From Rhizobium sp. Leaf262 (GTDB lineage Bacteria; Pseudomonadota; Alphaproteobacteria; Rhizobiales; Rhizobiaceae), in assembly GCF_001422245.1 (NCBI RefSeq), contig NZ_LMMM01000001.1, positions 513,537 through 577,536 on the forward strand: a stretch of DNA of 64,000 nt, read 5' to 3'. The position numbers were made by a program, and so were the translations under genes. Shown in pieces: positions 1 through 7,955 of the stretch; the stretch's first letter is position 1, and each line of letters begins with the position of its first letter. The notes under the pieces are model-generated. The model ran no database searches. It was not told the origin of the DNA and was given only the letters and a program-made list of their open reading frames with translations.

Positions 1-158
1 TGGGTCATGACGGGCAGGGCGCCTACAGCGCCGCGCCGGTTCGGACGGCCACGGCCAGCGAACGTCCGGCGGCATCGCCTGCACGTGCGCTGGGCCGCAA
101 GATCGCGTCTGCCTTCAACGGCAATGCGGCAGTCAAGGCGGACTGGGAAGAGTTCTGA
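1..158 (+). CDS. Methyl-accepting chemotaxis protein, C-terminal fragment
   Basis: An open frame enters from the left edge and stops with TGA at 156-158, giving about 51 residues. The tail is a flexible Ala/Pro/Arg-rich linker and ends in DWEEF. This matches the xWxxF pentapeptide with which many chemoreceptors tether the adaptation enzymes CheR and CheB, and rhizobial receptors commonly end this way. The signalling and sensory domains lie outside the window, so the ligand cannot be judged. A strong hairpin terminator follows within 30 bases. The call rests on the tail alone, so it is probable, not certain. Confidence 0.7.
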   Translation, partial: GHDGQGAYSAAPVRTATASERPAASPARALGRKIASAFNGNAAVKADWEEF

Positions 159-181
159 AACGGTTGAAGTGCTGCCGAAAC

Positions 182-217
182 AAGCCGCCCGCGATCACCG
201 CGGGCGGCTTTTGTTTT
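182..217 (+). terminator. Rho-independent terminator after the chemoreceptor gene
   Basis: A perfect 10-bp GC stem (184-193 with 199-208) has a 5-base loop and is followed by a T-rich run (209-216). It lies between the chemoreceptor stop and the end of the convergent efflux gene. The minus-strand flank is also T-rich, so it may serve both. Confidence 0.85.
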
Positions 218-225
218 GGATGATA

Positions 226-3200
226 TCAGGCAGGGTTGGCTTCCGCTGTTCCGGCGGTGGTGCTCTGGCTGTTGCGATTCCGGAGCCTGTCGAGCAGCAG
301 ATAGATAACCGGCGTCGTGTACAGGGTCAGCAACTGGCTGACGAGCAAGCCACCGACGATGGCATAGCCAAGCGGCTGCCGCAGTTCGGAGCCGGACCCG
401 TGACCGATGGCCAGCGGCAGACCGCCCAGCAGTGCGGCCATCGTCGTCATCAGGATCGGCCTAAATCGCATATGCGCGGCCTTCATGATCGCGTCTTCAC
501 TGCTCAGCCCCTCGTCTCTTTCAGCCTGAATGGCAAAGTCGACCAGCATGATGCCGTTTTTCTTGACGATACCGATCAGCAGGATGACACCGATCATCGC
601 GACCAGCCCGAAGTCGAAGCCCGCGATCTGCAGCGCAAGGAGCGCACCAAGTCCGGCGGATGGCAGGGTGGACAGAATGGTCAACGGATGGATCAGGCTT
701 TCATAGAGAACGCCGAGAATAATGTAGACGACGATCAGCGACGCCAGGATGAGCAGCGGCACGGTGCCCAGGGAGTCCTTGAAGGCTTTGGCGCTTCCCG
801 AAAAATTCGTCTGCAGGGATGCCGGAGGCTGCATCTGTGTGACGGCGCTCTCAATGGCGGATGTAGCCTGCCCCAACGCCACATTTGGTGCCAGGTTGAA
901 CGAAACTGTCACGGCCGGTGACTGTCCCTGATGCGAGATCGATACCGGTGAAACGCCATTGGTCGACCATTTCGCGACTACAGAAAGAGGCACCAGCGTT
1001 CCGTTGCTGGCCCGCACCGACAATCGTTCGAGCGTTGCGATATCACGCTGCAAGTTCGGCAGGATTTCGAGAATGACGCGGAATGTATCGGTCTGTGTGG
1101 AATAGGAGGCGACCTGCCGCTGGCCGAAAGCATCGTAGAGCGTATCGTCTATGGTCGATGGCAGGACACCGTAGAGGGTAGCGGCGGCACGGTCGATCTT
1201 GATGGAAAGATTGGGTGCTTCGGCTTGTTGGTCGCTGCCGACATCGCGCAGTTCCGACAGACCCTGAAGGCGACTGGTCACTTTGCCGGCCCAGTCTCCC
1301 AGTTCGTCGATATTGGCGTCCTGGAGGGTGAACTGATATTGCGTCTTTGCCGGGCGGGCTCCGATATTGATGTCCTGAGCAGACTGCATGAACAGTTTGA
1401 TGCCCTGCTGCGCATTGAGAGCGGAACTGAGCCTGTCGATCACCTGCTTGGCACTGGCGTCACGCTCCTCCAGGGGCTTCAGGGTAATGTTGACATGCCC
1501 CTGGTTCAGCGCGTTCCCGCCGTTGCCACCGCCAATATCCATGAAGACGCTGTAGACTGCCGGATCCTTCATGATGATGGCACTGACACGTTCCTGCAAT
1601 TTGGCCATTTCGGTGAAGGAAATATCGGGCGATGCCTGGGACAGCCCGGCAATGAAGCCTGTATCCTGTTCCGGAAAGAAACCTTTCGGGGCGATGACGA
1701 AGAGATAGCCGGTCAAGCCGATGGTGGCGAGGAAGACGGCAAGCGTGATGTATCTGTGACGAATGACGGGTTTGAGGCTGCGAATGTAGAGCGCGGTCAG
1801 GCGTTCGAAAAATGCTTCGCCCGCCGTGTAGAACCTGCCTCGTTTGCCCTCCTCGACGGGCCTAATGAAGCGTGAGGCGAGCATCGGCGTCAAGGTCAAC
1901 GAAACTATGGCGGAAATGATGATGGCGAGCGTCAACGTGACCGCAAATTCGCGGAACAGCCGCCCGACGATGCCGCCCATCAGCAGAATGGGAATGAGAA
2001 CGGCGATCAGCGAAAGGCTGATCGAAATGATCGTAAAGCCGATTTCACCGGCACCCTTGCGCGCCGCTTGCAACGGTTCCATGCCGTCTTCGATATGACG
2101 TGTTATGTTTTCCAGCATGACGATCGCATCATCCACCACGAAACCCACAGCGACGACCAATGCCATCAAGGAGAGATTGTCGAGACTGAAGCCGAGCACC
2201 CACATCGGCGCAAGGGCGCCAACCAGCGCGATAGGCAGGGTGAGAACGGGGATGATGGTGGCGCGAAGATTGCGAAGGAAAAGAAAGATGACGACCACGA
2301 CGAGGCCGATCGTCAGCATCAGGGTAAATTGAACGTCTTCCACCGATGCACGGATCGTCGTCGTTCTGTCGGTTACCAGTTCCAGCTTGACCGATTTGGG
2401 CAGTGACGCCTGCAAGGCCGGAAGCTGTTCTTTCACCGCATCGACGACGGCGATCACATTGGCGCCGGGCTGGCGGAATACGTCCAGGGCGATTCCGCGC
2501 TCTCCATTGGTCCAATGCGCCATCTTGTTGTCCTCGGCACCGTTGACGGCTTGCCCGATGTCGCGGATGCGGACCGGGCCACCATTGCGATAGGCGATGA
2601 CAGCGTCGTTCCATTCGGCACTGCTGCTGATCTGGTCGTTGGTGTAGATGGGGAACGTGCGGGTTGGGTCGTCTATGTTACCCTTTGGCGCGCTCAGGCT
2701 GAGGTTGCCGATGGCTGTACGGACATCCTCCATGGTCACATCGGCCTGTGCCAGACGACCGGGGTCGACCGCGATGCGGATGGCTGGCTTTTGCTTTCCG
2801 CCGATATTGACGAATGCCACACCGGAGACCTGCCCGATCTTGGAGGCGACGTTGCGTTCGATATATTCGTCCAGTTCCGGCAGGGTCAGCGTGTCGGAAC
2901 TGGCGGAAAGCTGCATGACGGGCGCATCGGCGGGGTTGACCTTGCGGACCGTTGGCAGGGATGTCATGTCTTTTGGAAGCTGCCCCGCCGCCTCGCTGAT
3001 TGCGGTCTGCACATCGCTGGCCGCTGTCTGAATGTCCTGATCGAGTCCGAACTGGACCGTGATGGAGGTGGTGCCGAGGGAACTGTTCGAGGTCATTTCA
3101 GTGATGCCGCTGACCCGCGATAAAGCTTCTTCAATCGGCTGGGCGACGCTGGACGCCATCGTATCCGGCGATGCGCCGGGAAGATTGGCGGCAATCTGTA

Positions 3201-3372
3201 CCGTCGGAAAATCGATCTGCGGCAGAGCCGAAACCGGCATGAAGGGGTAACAGACCGCGCCGAGCAGAAAAATCCCGGCCATGATCAAGCCGGTCGCTAC
3301 CGGATGCATGATAAAGAAATCGAAAAAGCCCGACTTGGCTTTGGGCTCAGTTGCGTCTGGGGCGCCGCTCAT
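226..3372 (-). CDS. RND-family multidrug efflux permease (HAE1/AcrB type)
   Basis: Inner-membrane proton-driven drug exporter of 1048 residues, the usual length for AcrB/MexB/MdtB-type pumps. The first transmembrane helix follows a short cytoplasmic N-terminus; a run of helices in the middle carries the charged segment VVDDAIVMLEN typical of the family, and a second porter domain and helix set follow. The ATG at 3372 overlaps the adaptor stop in an ATGA arrangement, which indicates translational coupling and favours this start over an in-frame upstream one (3417) that would lie inside the adaptor gene. It should form a tripartite pump with the upstream adaptor and an outer-membrane TolC-like channel; no channel gene is in the window. 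Substrate is unknown. Confidence 0.93.
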   Translation of the reverse strand: MSGAPDATEPKAKSGFFDFFIMHPVATGLIMAGIFLLGAVCYPFMPVSALPQIDFPTVQIAANLPGASPDTMASSVAQPIEEALSRVSGITEMTSNSSLGTTSITVQFGLDQDIQTAASDVQTAISEAAGQLPKDMTSLPTVRKVNPADAPVMQLSASSDTLTLPELDEYIERNVASKIGQVSGVAFVNIGGKQKPAIRIAVDPGRLAQADVTMEDVRTAIGNLSLSAPKGNIDDPTRTFPIYTNDQISSSAEWNDAVIAYRNGGPVRIRDIGQAVNGAEDNKMAHWTNGERGIALDVFRQPGANVIAVVDAVKEQLPALQASLPKSVKLELVTDRTTTIRASVEDVQFTLMLTIGLVVVVIFLFLRNLRATIIPVLTLPIALVGALAPMWVLGFSLDNLSLMALVVAVGFVVDDAIVMLENITRHIEDGMEPLQAARKGAGEIGFTIISISLSLIAVLIPILLMGGIVGRLFREFAVTLTLAIIISAIVSLTLTPMLASRFIRPVEEGKRGRFYTAGEAFFERLTALYIRSLKPVIRHRYITLAVFLATIGLTGYLFVIAPKGFFPEQDTGFIAGLSQASPDISFTEMAKLQERVSAIIMKDPAVYSVFMDIGGGNGGNALNQGHVNITLKPLEERDASAKQVIDRLSSALNAQQGIKLFMQSAQDINIGARPAKTQYQFTLQDANIDELGDWAGKVTSRLQGLSELRDVGSDQQAEAPNLSIKIDRAAATLYGVLPSTIDDTLYDAFGQRQVASYSTQTDTFRVILEILPNLQRDIATLERLSVRASNGTLVPLSVVAKWSTNGVSPVSISHQGQSPAVTVSFNLAPNVALGQATSAIESAVTQMQPPASLQTNFSGSAKAFKDSLGTVPLLILASLIVVYIILGVLYESLIHPLTILSTLPSAGLGALLALQIAGFDFGLVAMIGVILLIGIVKKNGIMLVDFAIQAERDEGLSSEDAIMKAAHMRFRPILMTTMAALLGGLPLAIGHGSGSELRQPLGYAIVGGLLVSQLLTLYTTPVIYLLLDRLRNRNSQSTTAGTAEANPA

Positions 3373-4526
3373 GGTTTGGCCTGTTCCGCAAGTTCGCCGG
3401 TGGGCGATCCCGTCCATGGTGTGACGGTGACGTGGTCACCATCGCCAATGCGGGACTGACCGTCCATGACGACCTGATCGCCGTCCTGTATACCCTCTGT
3501 GACCAACGCGCGGGCGTCTGTAACATAAGCCGTGCTGACGGTCTTTTTCTCGACCTTTCCGTCCGAACCGACGACATAGGCGTAAAGACCGTCGCGCCCG
3601 CGTGCCAGTGCCTTGTCGGGGACGACCACGCCCTGCTTCTTCTCCACGGTCAGAACCGTGGCAACCGGCAGACCGGGCCAAAGCACGCCATCCTTGTTGT
3701 CGAAGGTCGCACGAAGGTGGATCGAGCCGGTCGATGCGTCCACGGCATTGTCCATCGTGGTCAGATGACCTGTTGCCAGAACGCGGCTACCGTCCGTGCT
3801 TACCAGACGCACCTGTGCGATCCCCAGTTTCAGAGCATCACGAATTTCGCCGAAACGATCACCCGGCGCGACGAAGGATACGGCGATGGGGTCCATCTGG
3901 GTGATGGTGACAAGGCCATCGGTGGAACTGGCGCTAATGATGCTTCCTACATCTGCCTGCTTGAAGCCGGTGCGCCCAGAGATGGGGGCCGTGACGGTGG
4001 CGAAACTGAGTTGTGTTTCTGCGTTCTTGATCTGCGCATCATCGTACTGGACAGCCGCTGCATATTGTTCGCTGGACGCATTTTTCTGTTCGAGCGTGGA
4101 GGCGGAGGCGACGCCTTTTTCGGCGAGTGCTGCGTAACGCTGAGCATCCGTTCTGGCACTGTTGAGCTGGGCTTCGTCCTGCGCCTTCTTCGCCTTCGCG
4201 GATGTCAGTGCCGATACAAGCTCACGGTCATCGAGCCTGGCGAGCACGGTTCCCTTTTCCACCAACTGACCTTCCGTAAAGGCAATGTCCAGGATCTCGC
4301 CGTCTATGCGGGGGCGCACGTTCACCGACTGCAGGGGAGCGACGGTTCCGATGCCGTTGATGACGCGGTCAATGGTTTCGACGCTGGCTTTTATGGCGGT
4401 TACGGGAACCGCGGGAGCATCGTCGGCGAAGGTGGGAATGGGATGGATTATTATCACGCCTGCCATCAGCGCAAGCCATTTGCGCTTGCCGGAAACGGCA
4501 AGCAATTGAACCAAAGGTTTACTCAT
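3369..4526 (-). CDS. RND efflux periplasmic adaptor (membrane fusion protein)
   Basis: HlyD/AcrA-family adaptor of about 385 residues linking the inner-membrane pump to an outer-membrane channel. An N-terminal hydrophobic signal segment ending near FADD is followed by a biotinyl-lipoyl-like domain (VRPRIDGEILDI), an alpha-helical hairpin rich in Ala, Gln and Glu, the second lipoyl half (VTAPISGRTGF) and beta-barrel domains. The ATG at 4526 was chosen because ACGGAG lies 8 bases upstream; the longer frame begins at a GTG that overlaps this Shine-Dalgarno. It lacks a lipobox cysteine, so it is probably anchored by an uncleaved segment or is soluble. First gene of a two-gene operon with the pump. 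Confidence 0.92.
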   Translation of the reverse strand: MSKPLVQLLAVSGKRKWLALMAGVIIIHPIPTFADDAPAVPVTAIKASVETIDRVINGIGTVAPLQSVNVRPRIDGEILDIAFTEGQLVEKGTVLARLDDRELVSALTSAKAKKAQDEAQLNSARTDAQRYAALAEKGVASASTLEQKNASSEQYAAAVQYDDAQIKNAETQLSFATVTAPISGRTGFKQADVGSIISASSTDGLVTITQMDPIAVSFVAPGDRFGEIRDALKLGIAQVRLVSTDGSRVLATGHLTTMDNAVDASTGSIHLRATFDNKDGVLWPGLPVATVLTVEKKQGVVVPDKALARGRDGLYAYVVGSDGKVEKKTVSTAYVTDARALVTEGIQDGDQVVMDGQSRIGDGDHVTVTPWTGSPTGELAEQAKP

Positions 4527-4718
4527 GCATGCCACTCCGTGAAAGCGGTCAATAAACGCAAGCGGATGGGGTTTGGTTCAGCGGGGACCGGCCGGAAACG
4601 GTCAGATTCCGCTTTATGACCAATAATTTAGAAATCGCATCAACCCTGGATGCCTGCTTGATGGCGGCAGCGATATTTTTCAATTTTTAGCAGTGCAAGA
4701 CGGCGATCCTTGCGCGTT

Positions 4719-5819
4719 TCAGAGGACGCCCCACGCGCGAAACCGTCCCCGACCTGTCATTTCGCGCAGTTCGAGCTGGTTTGCGAGACCGACAGCGCCC
4801 TGCGGTGTGGTGCCCAGCGCCTTGACGATCATCGAGGTGGAAACGACAGGACGGGCCAGCACGAGCGCTATCAGTTCGGGCAGGCGAGAATTCGAGCGCC
4901 TGCCCACAAGCTTGCGTTCTATCCGGTTCTTTGCATTCAGCAGCCGGTCATGTTCTTTCATGCCCAGTGTTGCTGCCTCGTGAATGGCGTCCATAAGCAC
5001 AACAAGACGCTCTGATTGGGAGGTGGCATTTCGCCTTTCGCGTGGAATGGCGCGCAAGCCGATATTGAGCGTGATGAGGTGAGCTTGCGTCAGCCCGTCT
5101 TCGCGCAGGAGTGCGGCTGCAAGCTGCCGCCCAAGCCATGGGCTGCGCTGGAGAACCTCAAGTCTATGCCATGCGTCAAGGGCAATGGCGGCCCGAAGCG
5201 GAGATGGAAGCCCTGTGCTGGCCTTGAGAGTGGCGCGCCACTCCTCAAGCCGTTCGTCTTCGTTCCAGTCCGGATCACGCACAAGGGTGTCCGGCTTGGG
5301 ATGAAGGGATGGTCGCTCGTCTCTAACGATTGTTTGCAGCGTTGCCGTGCTTCGTGCAAGCAACCTGTCGAGGGCGCCAAGCTCGTCGCTGAGCGTCAGG
5401 TCATCCTCTTCATCATCGGCGGTGTCGAGCTGGGGTGCATGGTCATCCAGGGGGAGGGACGCGACGCTGACAGGTTCTTCGCCGCGGAGGCGCGCCAGGC
5501 CAGATGCGCCCAAGGCCCAGGCAGGCTCATTGGAAAAGATTTGCCTGCGGGCGCGCAGCACGCGATTGGCAATCGATAGCTCGTGGGTCGGTGCACGGAT
5601 ATCCATATGGGCATCGTGGAGAACCAGATCTTCGATATGGACGAGCTCACCGTCTACCCACAGCGACGATGTCGCGTCCTGAAAATCCTGGCGCTCCAGA
5701 AAACCATCCCGAAATGAAGATCGTGAAATGCGTTCGTCCAGCCGCGCCAGTGCCTCTGTTGCGCGCATACAGGGCGACATCAGTGTTGCGAGTGGCAGGC
5801 GGTTCACATCGTAGAGCAT
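4719..5819 (-). CDS. RHE_PE00001-family protein (DUF1612 with C-terminal helix-turn-helix)
   Basis: A rhizobial protein of about 366 residues with no known biochemical role. The N-terminus (MLYDVNRLPLATL..ATEALARLDERI) resembles the start of the plasmid-borne RHE_PE00001/y4cF-type family, which carries a DUF1612 region and a C-terminal winged-helix-like domain. Here the last ~60 residues (LVLARPVVSTSMIVKALGTTPQGAVGLANQL) look like a DNA-binding helix-turn-helix. The middle has an acidic stretch (DTADDEEDDLTLSDE). I chose ATG 5819 because the family similarity begins there; an in-frame GTG at 5840 is possible and neither has a good Shine-Dalgarno. A striking inverted repeat lies just upstream (5844-5872). 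Family recognition is from memory of its motifs. Confidence 0.75.
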   Translation of the reverse strand: MLYDVNRLPLATLMSPCMRATEALARLDERISRSSFRDGFLERQDFQDATSSLWVDGELVHIEDLVLHDAHMDIRAPTHELSIANRVLRARRQIFSNEPAWALGASGLARLRGEEPVSVASLPLDDHAPQLDTADDEEDDLTLSDELGALDRLLARSTATLQTIVRDERPSLHPKPDTLVRDPDWNEDERLEEWRATLKASTGLPSPLRAAIALDAWHRLEVLQRSPWLGRQLAAALLREDGLTQAHLITLNIGLRAIPRERRNATSQSERLVVLMDAIHEAATLGMKEHDRLLNAKNRIERKLVGRRSNSRLPELIALVLARPVVSTSMIVKALGTTPQGAVGLANQLELREMTGRGRFRAWGVL

Positions 5820-5843
5820 GGAATCTGATAGGATGCCCACGAA

Positions 5844-5872
5844 ATGAAAGCAATTTCGGAATTGGCTTTCAT
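5844..5872. repeat. Inverted repeat upstream of the DUF1612 gene
   Basis: Twelve-base arms ATGAAAGCAATT (5844-5855) and AATTGGCTTTCAT (5860-5872) pair with a single bulged G around a TCGG loop. It sits between the kinase stop (5889) and the DUF1612 start (5819). No T-run follows on the minus strand, so it could be an operator or an mRNA structure rather than a canonical terminator. Confidence 0.5.
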
Positions 5873-5888
5873 AGACTTGTACCCGGCT

Positions 5889-7217
5889 TTATGTGCCAGG
5901 CAGCGACACCCTGGCTTCGAAACCCTCGTTTCTGCCTGCGGCAGGCGATGTCAGATGCAGCTTGCCATTCATTTGCTGAACGAGATGGTGGACGATGGCA
6001 AGGCCCAGACCTGAGCCGCTAGCCTGCGTGGTGCCACGCATGAAGCGCGTCGTAAGCTTAGGCAGAAGAGCGCTGTCGATGACAGGGCCGCTGTTGACGA
6101 CGCGAAGGGAGTTGTCATTGCCGATATGCACGTCGACATGACTGTCAACCGGGCTATGAACGAGGGCATTTTCGACAAGATTGCGCACCACGATGCCGAA
6201 GGCATCCGCATTGATCATACCGCGCAGCTGTGCATCGGCGGGCAAGTGAAACTGGATACGTTTTACGCCAATGTCCGAACGACCGATATCCTCCAGCACA
6301 AGTTCCACAATAGGCAACAGGTCGGTCTCGGTGTCTGACGTGCCGATTCCCGCCTCGGCGCGTGACATCTGCAGCAGTTTTTCCGCCAGTTGCGCCAGAT
6401 GGGACAGAGAGCGCTCGATCTGGTCGACGCGCGGCGCGAATTCCTCGGGAATGTCTGCCTGCAAACGCTGGGCCTGCGCCAGCGCACCGGCAATGGGCGT
6501 GCGCAATTCATGGGCGCTGTTGGATGCAAAGGCCCGTTCAGATTCCAGCGCCGCCCGCAGCCGCTCCAGCAAAAGGTTGACCGACCGGGCGATGGGATGC
6601 AGTTCTGCGGGAAGATGGGCATCATCGACGGGCGCCATATTGCCGCTGTCTTTGCTGCCGATCTCATCGCGCAGGCTCTGCACGGGCGCAAGCGTTCGCC
6701 TGATTACCAGAATAACGGCGATTATACTGAGCGGGATGAGGAGCAGCAAAGGCAGGATCAGCGCAGTGCCGGCCTCCACAATGGCTTCGCGGCGATTGGC
6801 GAAGGCATCCGCCATCTGGAGGTACAGGCTGCCATCGGCACTGACGACCGTGTAGATGCGCTGCGTGGCCGTGTCGGCAAAGCCAGGCACGAGTGGAACG
6901 TCGAAAGGTTCAGAGGGACTGTCGTGCGAGTGAAGCAGGACCTCGCCCTCGCGGTCGCGCAGCTGATAGGTCAGATACTCCTCGCCCCCCGCAGGCTGCA
7001 CGAGTCGGCGCTCGGCTTCCGGGCTGCGTTCGCTGAGGTCGTCGGCAATCAACGGCAGAAGTCGTTCTGCCGTCTCCTGCACCCCGCTGTCGAAGATTTC
7101 CGCAAATTCGTCCTGCATCACCATGATGCCGAGGGACGATGCTATAAGCCAGGACAAAGCGACAACGCTTGTCAGCGCTATTACCATGCGGCGGGTCATG
7201 CTGTCGTTGCGCTTCAT
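5889..7217 (-). CDS. Sensor histidine kinase (PmrB/QseC-like)
   Basis: Membrane sensor kinase of 442 residues that should phosphorylate the adjacent regulator. It has a first transmembrane helix at about 11-34, a periplasmic domain to about 148, a second helix at 150-172, a HAMP-like linker, the H-box with phospho-acceptor His236 (SAHELRTP), an N-box VRNLVENAL near 344-352 and a G-box GSGLGLAIV at 401-409. The ATG at 7217 lies 4 bases after the regulator stop with a CAGG upstream; a longer in-frame start at 7298 would overlap the regulator and is unlikely. The periplasmic part contains an ExxE (EFAE), a motif type used for metal sensing in PmrB, but one short motif is weak evidence. The signal is unknown. 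Confidence 0.9.
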   Translation of the reverse strand: MKRNDSMTRRMVIALTSVVALSWLIASSLGIMVMQDEFAEIFDSGVQETAERLLPLIADDLSERSPEAERRLVQPAGGEEYLTYQLRDREGEVLLHSHDSPSEPFDVPLVPGFADTATQRIYTVVSADGSLYLQMADAFANRREAIVEAGTALILPLLLLIPLSIIAVILVIRRTLAPVQSLRDEIGSKDSGNMAPVDDAHLPAELHPIARSVNLLLERLRAALESERAFASNSAHELRTPIAGALAQAQRLQADIPEEFAPRVDQIERSLSHLAQLAEKLLQMSRAEAGIGTSDTETDLLPIVELVLEDIGRSDIGVKRIQFHLPADAQLRGMINADAFGIVVRNLVENALVHSPVDSHVDVHIGNDNSLRVVNSGPVIDSALLPKLTTRFMRGTTQASGSGLGLAIVHHLVQQMNGKLHLTSPAAGRNEGFEARVSLPGT

Positions 7218-7221
7218 CTGT

Positions 7222-7875
7222 CTACCTGATCGTGTAACCGAGACCGCGGACCGTCTCCACCCGGTCCGAGCCGATTTTCTTGCGCAACCGGCTGACATAG
7301 ACCTCGACGGTATTGCTTTCTATTTCCGCGCCGAATTCGTAAAGCGTTTCGTGCAGTTGCGCCTTTGAAACCACCGCACCGGGTCGCTCCACCAGCTTTT
7401 CAAGGACTGCCCATTCTCTGGCGCTGAGCGTCAGCGCGGTGCCGTTGACGACGATGTTTCGAGCAACCTGGTTGATTTCGATGCCCGGCAGTTTGACGAC
7501 GGGGGCGGAGCGCCCCTCGTAACGGCGCGAAACCGCCAGCATGCGTGCCGTCAGTTCACCCAGATTGAAGGGTTTGACGAGGTAGTCATCCGCCCCGGCA
7601 TTCAGGCCCTCGATCCGATCGGATACCTGATCGTGAGCGGTCAGGATGATGACGGGCGTCGGATCGTTGCGCTGGCGCAAATGTCGGAGAATGGTCAGGC
7701 CCTCTCCATCCGGCAGGCGAAGATCAAGCAGGATCAGGCCATAGCCGACGGTCTCCGTGACCGCCATGGAATCTGCGACGGTCTTGAACCAGTCCACCGC
7801 GTGGCCCGAAGCAGCAACATGATCGCGCAGAGCCTCCCCCAGAACGTGGTCGTCTTCGACAAGCAGAACGCGCAA
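7222..7875 (-). CDS. OmpR/PmrA-family response regulator
   Basis: DNA-binding response regulator of 217 residues. The receiver has the acidic pair at 8-9, phospho-acceptor Asp51 (LLDLRLPDG), Thr79 and Lys101 (VKPF); the C-terminal winged helix ends with VYVSRLRKKI and VETVRGLGYTIR. I take TTG 7875 as start: GTGAGG lies 5 bases upstream and translation then begins MRVLLVEDD, the standard regulator N-terminus. An in-frame ATG at 7911 has no Shine-Dalgarno. Gene order eptA-regulator-kinase equals pmrC-pmrA-pmrB of enterobacteria, so it probably controls eptA and itself. Confidence 0.92.
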   Translation of the reverse strand: MRVLLVEDDHVLGEALRDHVAASGHAVDWFKTVADSMAVTETVGYGLILLDLRLPDGEGLTILRHLRQRNDPTPVIILTAHDQVSDRIEGLNAGADDYLVKPFNLGELTARMLAVSRRYEGRSAPVVKLPGIEINQVARNIVVNGTALTLSAREWAVLEKLVERPGAVVSKAQLHETLYEFGAEIESNTVEVYVSRLRKKIGSDRVETVRGLGYTIR

Positions 7876-7955
7876 GCATACCTCACTTTCAGACCGTAAA
7901 CCCGTGGCCATGATAGTGGGTATGCTGCGATATTTCTTCCGTCAAGCGCACGCTT

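Noticed and set aside
3351-4619. Open frame of 422 codons on the plus strand
   Set aside because: It is antisense to the efflux adaptor, has a low-complexity composition and no family motif; a by-product of GC-rich coding on the other strand.
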